From positions 157,824 through 221,823 of the forward strand of contig JABCZK010000002.1 in the NCBI GenBank assembly GCA_013289695.1: DNA of 64,000 nucleotides. Reading direction: 5' to 3'. Below are positions 57,699-64,000 of the stretch, piece after piece (position 1 is the first letter of the stretch; each line of letters begins with the position of its first letter). The translations under genes and the position numbers were made by a program. The stretch comes from Acidobacteriota bacterium (GTDB taxonomy: Bacteria; Acidobacteriota; Terriglobia; Acidiferrales; UBA7541). A model generated the notes under the pieces. That model had not been told where the DNA came from and did not search any database. It was given only the letters and a program-made list of their open reading frames with translations.

Positions 57699-58211
57699 CT
57701 ACTCTTCGGTTGCCGGCTGCTGATCGTTCGCCGGATTCACAGGCGGCGCTTGCTGGTCCGCGGGTGCCGCATCTACCGGCACTTCGGACAACGCATCGAA
57801 CTTGCTCAGCACGTCGTAATTCTCGAGCACGCCCAGATCCTTGATCGCTTCGAAATCCTGCTGCTCGGTGCCCGCTGCGCTTCCTTCGCGCGGCAGATTC
57901 GCCATCCACACGCTCAGCGCCAGCAGCAGCGTCATCGCGAATGCCAACCGAGGCTGCGGCACCAGCCAACCGAGCCAGCCGCGCCGCGGCTCTGCGGCAA
58001 TGCGCGCGCGAATCTGCGCATCGAAACCGAGCGAAGGCTCGACCAGCGGCACTTCGTCCAGCACGCCCCACAGCTTGCGGAAATCTTCCGCGCGCTGGTG
58101 GCACGCGCTGCAAGCGGCCAGGTGCTCTTCCACCTCGTGCCGGTCCGCCGAATTCGCCCGCCGATCCAGATAGGCGATCAGTTGCTTGGAGACTTCTTCG
58201 CACTTCTTCAC
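57699..58211 (-). CDS. Zinc-finger anti-sigma factor
   Basis: A 170-aa membrane anti-sigma protein. The N-terminal zinc anti-sigma domain has C4 and the motif H-x3-C-x2-C (EEHLAACSAC, about residues 32-41). One membrane helix lies near 88-106 and an acidic periplasmic tail follows. It should hold the ECF sigma factor until a signal releases it. GTG 58211 overlaps the sigma stop (GTGA), which identifies the start. Confidence 0.88.
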   Translation of the reverse strand: MKKCEEVSKQLIAYLDRRANSADRHEVEEHLAACSACHQRAEDFRKLWGVLDEVPLVEPSLGFDAQIRARIAAEPRRGWLGWLVPQPRLAFAMTLLLALSVWMANLPREGSAAGTEQQDFEAIKDLGVLENYDVLSKFDALSEVPVDAAPADQQAPPVNPANDQQPATEE

Positions 58212-58816
58212 GATGGCCGTCCTTCCCCTGCGCGATGGTCCACTGGCTGGGACACAAGTGGGGCCAGCTGCACTCGCAAGGTCTCGTAAGCGCGAAATAG
58301 CAGCGACTTCAACGCGCTTTCCGAGCATTCCAAAATTTTGGCGATTTCGCCGTAGTCCATCTCTTCGTACTTATGCAGCAACACCGCGACGCGCTGTTTT
58401 TCCGGCAGCGCCTCAATCGCGCGGCGGATGAATTCCGAGCGGTCGCGTTCGATCATCTTTTCGTCAATGCGCAATTCGCGCGCCGGCAATTGCAGCGGCG
58501 CGACGTCTTCTTCCACCGGTGCGTCAATCGACACATCCATCTGGTGATAGCGATTATCGCGCAACGAATTCAGCGCCAGGTTCGTCGCGATGCGAAACAG
58601 CCAGGTGGTGAATTTCGCGCTCGGAGAATATTGCTTCCGCGCGCGATACACGCGCAAAAAAACTTCCTGCGCCAGGTCTTCCGCCGTCGCGCTATTGCGG
58701 ACCATGCGGTAAAGAAAATTCACCAGCGGCGTGCGATATTTCTGGAGAAGGAGGTTGAAGGACGCTTCGTCCCCTGCCTTCACGTCCAGCATCAATTGGA
58801 CGTCAGACCTGGTCAT
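58208..58816 (-). CDS. ECF-type sigma factor (RpoE-like)
   Basis: About 202 aa with region 2 (RMVRNSATAEDLAQEVFLRVY; WLFRIATNLALNSLRD) and region 4 (ALPEKQRVAVLLHKYEEMDYGEIA and the following HTH SESALKSLLFRAYE). It directs RNA polymerase to envelope or stress promoters. ATG 58816 (MTRSDVQLM) is preferred; a frame to 58879 would add 21 residues. It is coupled to the anti-sigma gene by a 4-nt overlap. Confidence 0.92.
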   Translation of the reverse strand: MTRSDVQLMLDVKAGDEASFNLLLQKYRTPLVNFLYRMVRNSATAEDLAQEVFLRVYRARKQYSPSAKFTTWLFRIATNLALNSLRDNRYHQMDVSIDAPVEEDVAPLQLPARELRIDEKMIERDRSEFIRRAIEALPEKQRVAVLLHKYEEMDYGEIAKILECSESALKSLLFRAYETLRVQLAPLVSQPVDHRAGEGRPS

Positions 58817-59017
58817 GGCCTCCACATTGTATCTAACACCTGCCTTGCCATAAAGTTGCAGGGTTTGCGTGTGTTCCACGAGTGCGCTCCGGCCTCTGTC
58901 TATGGAACCCGGCGGGAGGCAAAAAGTTGCCTCGGTCAGTGGGTGCGTTGGGGGCGGAAGTGCGTGGCTTACGCATTGGTCTCCAATAAGTTAGACCGTC
59001 CTGTGCGCAACTGGAAA

Positions 59018-59791
59018 CTAGAGGTGAAACAGCGCCTTCAGGCCCAGCATGATCGCTACTCCAAGGAACACCAGCACAGCCATCCCGAACGCCGGCTCGC
59101 GGTTCACTTCGGGAATCAGGTCGGAGGCCGCCACGTACAGAGTAACTCCCGCCGAGAGCGGCAAGGCATCCTGCACCGTGCTGCGCAGTGCGAACATCAG
59201 CGCCATACCGAGCAATGTCGCCCCGCCCAAAATCACCGACGAAACGAACGCGGCGCGGCGGCTTTGTCCGCTCGCGAGCATCAGAGACGCCACCGTAAAA
59301 CCCTCCGGCAATTTGTGCAGAAAGATCGCGAGGAAAATCAGCACGCCAAGCGAAGTCGAGACGAGCAGGCCTGACGCAATCGCCACTCCGTCGAACAGCG
59401 TGTGAATTCCCAGGCCCAGTAGCGCCGCGTAGCTGGCGTGCGCGTGAGAAATCTCTTCGTGGTGGGTTTCTTCGCCGAAATGAAAATGCGGCGCGAGCGT
59501 GTGCTCGAAAAAATGCACCAGGAAATATCCGGCGAGCACTAGCAGGAAAACGGAACTGGTATCGCGGAAGAAAAATGATTCGTGGTCGCCGCGCAGCTTC
59601 AGCGATTCCGGAATCATCTCCAGCAGCGCCGTCGCCAGCATGAATCCCGCGCCCAGCGCGATAAAATATTTCAAATACCGCCGCGACCACTGCCCGTGCG
59701 CAATCAACGAACCGCCCAGCACGTTCGCGCCCGCCGCCGTCACACCTAGCAGCAGTCCCAGCAAAATCCGCGTTGTTTCAGAAGACGTCAT
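59018..59791 (-). CDS. ZIP-family metal transporter
   Basis: A 257-aa inner-membrane transporter with eight likely helices. The metal-binding helices show HTLFDGVAIASG and LHKLPEGFTVASL, the ZIP signatures. A His-rich cytoplasmic loop (HFHFGEETHHEEISHAHAS) lies between helices 3 and 4. It probably imports Zn2+ or a similar divalent ion. A full palindromic element ends 8 nt upstream of its ATG, leaving no Shine-Dalgarno site. Confidence 0.93.
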   Translation of the reverse strand: MTSSETTRILLGLLLGVTAAGANVLGGSLIAHGQWSRRYLKYFIALGAGFMLATALLEMIPESLKLRGDHESFFFRDTSSVFLLVLAGYFLVHFFEHTLAPHFHFGEETHHEEISHAHASYAALLGLGIHTLFDGVAIASGLLVSTSLGVLIFLAIFLHKLPEGFTVASLMLASGQSRRAAFVSSVILGGATLLGMALMFALRSTVQDALPLSAGVTLYVAASDLIPEVNREPAFGMAVLVFLGVAIMLGLKALFHL

Positions 59792-59798
59792 CGCTTTT

Positions 59799-59867
59799 GT
59801 AGCGGCGGTCTTCAGACCGCCATCGATTGGAAGCCTTCCATCGATGGCGCACTAAAGTGCGCCGCTA
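59799..59867. repeat. Full-length ~69-bp palindromic element
   Basis: Begins GTAGCGGCGG and ends GCGCCGCTAC, so the ends are inverted copies (GTAGCGGC/GCCGCTAC). Inside are GGCGGTCTTCAGACCGCC, an ATCGAT...ATCGAT pair around GGAAGCCTTCC, and GGCGCACTAAAGTGCGCC. It lies between ychF and the ZIP gene. Confidence 0.85.
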
Positions 59868-59901
59868 CGAAACCTGCATCCACAGTTCGCACGCCACAGC
59901 C

Positions 59902-60978
59902 TCATCCAGAATGCCGGAACAAAATCACGTCGCCGTCTTGCACGATGTACTCTTTTCCTTCCAGCTTCACCTGCGCTTTCTCGCGCGCTGCTGCAAAACT
60001 GCCAGCCTTTACCAAATTTTCCCAGTTCACTACTTCGGCCTTGATGAATCCGCGCTCGATGTCACTGTGAATCGCGCCGGCGGCTTCTTGCGCGTTCATC
60101 CCGCGACGGATGGTCCACGCGCGGCACTCCGGCTCGCCGGCCGTGAGAAATGAAATCAGCCCAAGCAACTGGTAACTGGCCTGAATCAGCCGGTCGCGGC
60201 CGGATTCCTTCAGCCCGTAGGCGCTCATCATTTCCCTTGCTTCCGCTTCGGGCAATTCCGCGAGTTCGGCTTCGATCTTTCCGCAGAACGGCACCACCGC
60301 CGTCTGCGGCTTGGCCCCGAGTTTTTCCAGATGATGCTTTTCGATCACGCGATCAATGTCCGCCGCTTCTTCATCACCCAGATTCAGCACGTAGAGCATT
60401 GGCTTGCGAGTCAGAAATTCGAAGCTGCTTAGCATTTTTAGTTCTTCCGGCTTGAATTCCAGCTCGCGCAGCGGTTTTTCGGATTCCAGCGCCAAGCGGC
60501 AGCGCGTCAGCAGCGCCAGTTCCGTTTCCAGGATTGTTTCCTTCTTCTTTTTCAGGTCTTTTTCCAGGCGCTCCACCCGCTTGGAGGCTTGCTCCAGGTC
60601 GTAGAGCATCAATTCGATCTCGACGCTCTCGATATCGCGCAGCGCATCGAGCGACCCGCCTTCGTGCGGCACCGCGGGATTTTCAAACAGCCGCACCACC
60701 TGCGCCAGCGCGTCCGCCTCGCGCAGAGGCACGAGCGATGCCGAATTTTTCTCGCGATCTTTCTGCAATCCGCCGACGTCCACATACTCGATCGTCGCGA
60801 ACGTATTTTTCTTCGGCTTGAATATTTCCGCCAGCTTCAACACGCGCGCGTCCGGCACCTTGGCGACGCCGATGTGCGCCTGATTGGGCGTGCTACGTCC
60901 TTCGACACGCGCTCCGGTGAGAATGCGAAACAAGCTGGTCTTCCCTACTTGCGGCAAGCCAATTATTCCTGTTTTCAT
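59902..60978 (-). CDS. ychF: Ribosome-associated ATPase YchF
   Basis: A 358-aa Obg-family P-loop protein that binds ATP and associates with ribosomes in translation and stress control. The P-loop is GLPQVGKTSLF. The G4 position reads VLNLGDEE, lacking NKxD as in all YchF. A coiled-coil hairpin (about 130-200) and a C-terminal TGS domain (about 275-356, KLEGKEYIVQDGDVILFR) follow. Single gene; divergent from the VOC gene. Confidence 0.95.
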   Translation of the reverse strand: MKTGIIGLPQVGKTSLFRILTGARVEGRSTPNQAHIGVAKVPDARVLKLAEIFKPKKNTFATIEYVDVGGLQKDREKNSASLVPLREADALAQVVRLFENPAVPHEGGSLDALRDIESVEIELMLYDLEQASKRVERLEKDLKKKKETILETELALLTRCRLALESEKPLRELEFKPEELKMLSSFEFLTRKPMLYVLNLGDEEAADIDRVIEKHHLEKLGAKPQTAVVPFCGKIEAELAELPEAEAREMMSAYGLKESGRDRLIQASYQLLGLISFLTAGEPECRAWTIRRGMNAQEAAGAIHSDIERGFIKAEVVNWENLVKAGSFAAAREKAQVKLEGKEYIVQDGDVILFRHSG

Positions 60979-61050
60979 GAGCCCACGATACTAACACAGG
61001 CGCGCAGCACCACCGTTGCCTGCGCGCTCGGCCCATTTGCAGTCGAATTT

Positions 61051-61084
61051 GTAGCGGCGGTCCCGCGACGCGGGCTGGCGCCGT
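61051..61084. repeat. Partial palindromic element (left half)
   Basis: GTAGCGGCGGTCCCGCGACGCGGGC: the left end of the GTAGCGG family with a different stem, in the ychF/VOC divergent spacer. Confidence 0.65.
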
Positions 61085-61165
61085 TGGCATTCACCCTGCG
61101 TTTGAATTGGTCGCGACGACACTCGGGCCCGCGACTTATGCTAATCTCCCGGCAGGAGCGCCACC

Positions 61166-61570
61166 ATGTCGAATTTCATCCAGGTTACGCCGTTCATGAT
61201 CGTCGAAGACATCAATCGCGCCGTGAATTTCTTCACCGACATATTGGGTTTTGAAACGCTTCTCCGCTACTCCGATTACGCCTACGTGCATCGCGAGACC
61301 GCCGGTTTTCGGATCTGGGAACAGACCGGCGAAAACGCCGCGCCACCCGGCACCCGCCGCTTTGCTTATTACATTGACGTTCGCGACGTTGATCAACTCT
61401 ACGCGGAACTGAAACCCAAGCTCGACACCCTGCCGAAAGCCGATGTCCACGGTCCGGCGAACAAGCCGTATGGCCAGCGCGAACTCTTGGTGCTGGCGCC
61501 GGACGGCAACTTGCTCGCCTTCGGACAAGCAATCGGCGGAAATTCTGCGGAAGCGCATACTCATGACTGA
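61166..61570 (+). CDS. VOC-family (glyoxalase/bleomycin resistance) protein
   Basis: A 134-aa protein with the paired beta-alpha-beta-beta-beta units of the vicinal-oxygen-chelate fold: PFMIVEDINRAVNFFTDILGF and later YIDVRDVDQLYAELK with LVLAPDGNLLAFGQ. Members are lyases, dioxygenases or antibiotic-binding proteins; the substrate is unknown. AGGAG precedes ATG 61166. Overlaps the next gene by 8 nt. Confidence 0.88.
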   Translation: MSNFIQVTPFMIVEDINRAVNFFTDILGFETLLRYSDYAYVHRETAGFRIWEQTGENAAPPGTRRFAYYIDVRDVDQLYAELKPKLDTLPKADVHGPANKPYGQRELLVLAPDGNLLAFGQAIGGNSAEAHTHD

Positions 61571-62324
61571 ACATATTCCGCTTCCCTTCGATCACGTAAA
61601 AGCGCACGAACATATCACGCGCACGGACAAGCGCATGGCGCGCATCATCGCCAAGACCGGCGGGTTTCGTTTTCAGCTGGACCAGTGCGACAGCGTGTAT
61701 GAATCGCTGCTGGAAGCCATCACGTATCAAAGCATCAGCGGCAAAGCGGCCGCCACGATTTTCGCGCGCATCAAGGCGCTGGGCGCGAACGGTCTGTGCC
61801 CCACGCCCGCGGAAATTCTCGCGGTCTCGAATCGGAAGCTGCGCGAGGCGGGACTCTCAGGGGCCAAAGCCGCCGCGATGAAAGACCTCGCGCAGAAAAC
61901 GATCGAAGGCGTGGTGCCCACGCTCGAAGCCGCCGGGCAATTGTCCGACGAGGAACTGGTCGAGCGCCTCATCTCCGTCCGCGGCATCGGCGCATGGACC
62001 GTCGAAATGTTCTTGATCTTCCGCCTGGGCCGCCCCGACGTGCTGCCCATCCACGATTACGGCGTGCAAAAAGGTTTCGCGCTCACCTACGGCAAAAAAG
62101 AAATCCCCAAGCCGCGCGAACTCGCCGCCTTCGGCGAACGCTGGCGCCCCTACCGCACCGTCGCCAGCTGGTACATGTGGCGCGCCGTAGAGCACTACGG
62201 CAAAACGCGCAAGATCTTGAAGAGCACCAAAGCGAAGACGCGCGCCAAGCCCGCGACGAAATCAACCAAGAAGTCGGCCGCAAAGAAGCACTCCGCAAAG
62301 AAGAAAACCTCGCGACGCAAGTAG
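61563..62324 (+). CDS. AlkA-like DNA-3-methyladenine glycosylase with basic tail
   Basis: A 253-aa HhH-GPD base-excision enzyme. The hairpin is LISVRGIGAWTVEMF (about 136-150) and the catalytic Asp is D165 in LPIHDYGVQ. From about residue 216 it carries a Lys/Ala/Ser/Thr-rich tail of some 38 residues like histone H1 repeats, probably for DNA binding. ATG 61563 lies within the end of the VOC gene, giving an 8-nt overlap and coupling. It removes alkylated purines (family knowledge). Confidence 0.9.
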   Translation: MTEHIPLPFDHVKAHEHITRTDKRMARIIAKTGGFRFQLDQCDSVYESLLEAITYQSISGKAAATIFARIKALGANGLCPTPAEILAVSNRKLREAGLSGAKAAAMKDLAQKTIEGVVPTLEAAGQLSDEELVERLISVRGIGAWTVEMFLIFRLGRPDVLPIHDYGVQKGFALTYGKKEIPKPRELAAFGERWRPYRTVASWYMWRAVEHYGKTRKILKSTKAKTRAKPATKSTKKSAAKKHSAKKKTSRRK

Positions 62325-62651
62325 CTTCCCTAGGGGCGGGTCTTAGACCCGCCCCCACACACGCCCTGACATGCAGGACTGTTTGCTCCGCCTTGCGTAG
62401 CGCCGGCGTCCGGCCGGCAGCGGTGCTCGAATGGGCTTAGCGTGGTTTCAGGCGCGCGGGCAAATCGTTCAGGTGAGCAACAATAAATGACCGCGCAGTT
62501 CAATCCCGCAGCAAACCCAAGAAGAGCCGCCGGGACGTCGGCGCTACCAAGAGCACGTCACCACGCCGCGCTACTTCGGCGCGCCGCGCAGCGCGCGCCT
62601 GTTGCGCGCCGTCATCCTGAGCCTAGCGCAGGATCTCTGTTGCCGAGATCG
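62325..62651. repeat. Gene-free stretch with three palindromic repeats
   Basis: GGGGCGGGTCTTAGACCCGCCCC (62333-62355), GTAGCGCCGGCGTCCGGCCGGC (62397-62418) and GCCGCCGGGACGTCGGCGCTAC (62526-62547). No coding frame is supported. Confidence 0.75.
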
Positions 62652-63125
62652 CTACTTCGCCGCGTTCCGCACGGTCAGAAACAACGCCGCAATCCCCAGC
62701 AGCAACACCACCACCTCAATTCGCACCGACGTCTGATGCAATCGCTCAAACTCCACGCGCAACGGATTCTCCTTCGGCGTGGCGTCCACCGAAACCATCG
62801 CGGTTCGCAATTCCGCCAGCCGCGGCGTCACCCGCGTCTGCGATACTATCGTCAGCAGCAACATCAAGATAACGCCCAGCATCGTCGGCTGCACGAATCC
62901 CTTGACCGACTGCGCCAGCACCACGCCCGCCACCAGATACAGCACCGCCGCAACCATGCCCAGGTAGTGCAAACGCGTGAGCGAATACCCCACCATCAAC
63001 CCAGCCTGATCCCGGCTCTGCAAAACGCCAAACGCCCCCGGCGCCACTACAAAACTCAAATAAATGATCGATCCCACCCAAGTGCCCAACGCAAACACCT
63101 GTATAAATCGCAAAGCGCTGTTCAT
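62652..63125 (-). CDS. DUF4149-like membrane protein
   Basis: A 157-aa protein with four membrane helices (about residues 6-27, 47-70, 76-97 and 133-152). The first helix motif VFALGTWVGSIIYLSFVVAP and the loop TPRLAEL fit the DUF4149 family. The function is unknown. ATG 63125 (MNSALRFIQ) is chosen because 20 upstream residues do not fit. Monocistronic. Confidence 0.75.
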   Translation of the reverse strand: MNSALRFIQVFALGTWVGSIIYLSFVVAPGAFGVLQSRDQAGLMVGYSLTRLHYLGMVAAVLYLVAGVVLAQSVKGFVQPTMLGVILMLLLTIVSQTRVTPRLAELRTAMVSVDATPKENPLRVEFERLHQTSVRIEVVVLLLGIAALFLTVRNAAK

Positions 63126-63251
63126 CGCACGCTCCCCAAGCGACTGAATTGTACTTCTGAAACGCTCAGAGTAGCATTCCGCCACAGGGCCACGACAGCT
63201 CGCGCAGAGTCATAGCGTGAAGCGCACCAATCAAATCAACAAGACGGAGCG

Positions 63252-63521
63252 TTACTGAGCAGCCTCCCCGTCGGAATACCTGCGCAGTCCACAGTGCGCG
63301 CCTTTCCGTACCAATGGGCCCAAACGGTACCACCACGTCGCGGCAAACGACTGGCCGCATCGAGGACATCGGAAGTATGTTACTTCAGCAAAGGCTGAAA
63401 GTATAAAAAGAGCCCACGCGGCTATCGCGACGTTAAAAGGGGCGGGAACTTTGAAAATTCGAGCGGCGAGGAAACCGATGACATACATCACCGGAAATAA
63501 TCCGGCCCATGCCAGAATCAT
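63252..63521 (-). CDS. Small membrane protein with a zinc ribbon, hypothetical
   Basis: An 89-aa protein with two membrane helices (about residues 2-20 and 29-47) followed by a probable zinc ribbon: C-x2-C in YFRCPRCGQSF, then a single HCG near residue 76. The ribbon thus has three Cys and one or two His in reach. No family is recognised; base use and motif spacing look like a real gene. Confidence 0.6.
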   Translation of the reverse strand: MILAWAGLFPVMYVIGFLAARIFKVPAPFNVAIAAWALFILSAFAEVTYFRCPRCGQSFAATWWYRLGPLVRKGAHCGLRRYSDGEAAQ

Positions 63522-63747
63522 CAGATTCCGTCAGAACTTATATCGCTTGCATTCTCGTTGCTGGTCGCGCATCTCAATAGCCGCCGCGCGAATCACCTTC
63601 GATGCCCTCAGCCCGTTCCGGTCGCACTTGCCAGACTCACCCAAAGCCTATCACGGCGCCGCAACCCCAAAACTTTTTGAACACAGCTGTCTCTTCCGCT
63701 TTTCGCATCAGCTAAGGATTGGTGGTAGAACTGTATGGTGGGATGAG

Positions 63748-63823
63748 TGGTGGGCGACCAAGGACTTGAACCTTGGACCTCTCCCGTGTGAGGGGAGCGC
63801 TCTAACCACTGAGCTAGTCGCCC
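63748..63823 (-). tRNA. tRNA-Val (CAC)
   Basis: A 76-nt cloverleaf on the minus strand. The acceptor GGGCGAC (63823-63817) pairs with GTCGCCC (63758-63752), with discriminator A and an encoded CCA (63750-63748). The anticodon stem CTCCC/GGGAG encloses CTCACAC, so the anticodon is CAC (valine GUG). The T arm contains GGTTCAAGTCC. Confidence 0.96.
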
Positions 63824-64000
63824 ACGCTGTGCAGCACTTCCGGGGCTGAACCGCAATCCCCGAAAAATTACAAAGGGCCGTCGCGGTTGTTGCCGCAACC
63901 TGCATGGCCGTTCCCTGAGGCAGCGGCAACCTATTTTTGTAGCAGAAGGCCACGCGAATTGCAAACAACCACGAGCAACGCCAGCACGCGCCTCGCCGAG

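Noticed and set aside
57682..58257. A second minus-strand frame over the anti-sigma gene
   Set aside because: The other frame has the zinc motif, membrane helix and coupling to the sigma gene; this one is Arg/Gly/Ala-rich noise.

Overview
The window looks like a chromosomal stretch from a GC-rich, Gram-negative bacterium, most likely an acidobacterium (Acidobacteriota, Terriglobia-like). This is an inference from gene content. Lnt and an OmpA-type protein imply an outer membrane. The MurE motif DNPR implies meso-diaminopimelate peptidoglycan. ProRS is the short archaeal/eukaryotic type. Several acidobacterium-like hypothetical families are present, and short palindromic repeats are scattered between genes. 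I see no transposase, integrase, CRISPR array or prophage.

Layout. 1-2.5 kb: a LiaF-like membrane protein followed by a LytS-type kinase and a LytTR regulator. 3.0-8.1 kb: a compact cassette of a coiled-coil protein, a membrane-spanning OmpA-like protein with a probable cytoplasmic roadblock/longin-like domain, a Ras/Rab-like small GTPase, and a hybrid histidine kinase with receiver and HPt domains. This is the best candidate for an undescribed system: a peptidoglycan-tethered GTPase switch feeding a phosphorelay. 8.3-12.3 kb: a secreted PsbP-like protein, then tldD/tldE. 13-17.2 kb: metK, ahcY and prfB, the last with a programmed +1 frameshift. 17.3-28.5 kb: a minus-strand run of lnt, a SPOR protein, slipin, NfeD, a SnoaL-like protein, a TPR protein, a class A PBP, a small membrane protein and proS. 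28.8-36 kb: a zinc-ribbon/Coa1/RHS fusion, envelope hypotheticals, glyA, a SpoIIE-type phosphatase lacking one metal ligand, a JAMM protein and a 5'-truncated aspartyl protease/PDZ gene.

36-54.7 kb is a complete minus-strand division and cell-wall cluster: mraZ-rsmH-ftsL-ftsI-murE-murF-mraY-murD-ftsW-murG-murC-murB-ftsQ-ftsA-ftsZ. Ahead of mraZ there is a near-consensus promoter, with three MraZ-type boxes at exact 10-nt spacing over the probable start site. 55-58.8 kb holds an ECF sigma/anti-sigma pair with a DUF3106-like protein and a lipoprotein gene broken by an in-frame TGA. 59-64 kb holds a ZIP transporter, ychF, a VOC protein, an AlkA-like glycosylase, two small membrane proteins and tRNA-Val(CAC).

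The second theme is the repeat family. Stems such as GGCGGTCTTCAGACCGCC, GCGGGTCTGAGACCCGC and GGCGCACTAAAGTGCGCC share a 3' tail ending in CTAC. Two full-length copies of about 70 bp (45854 and 59799) are bounded by inverted GTAGCG ends. The elements split several operons and supply stop codons or C-terminal codons to at least two genes (lnt, murE).
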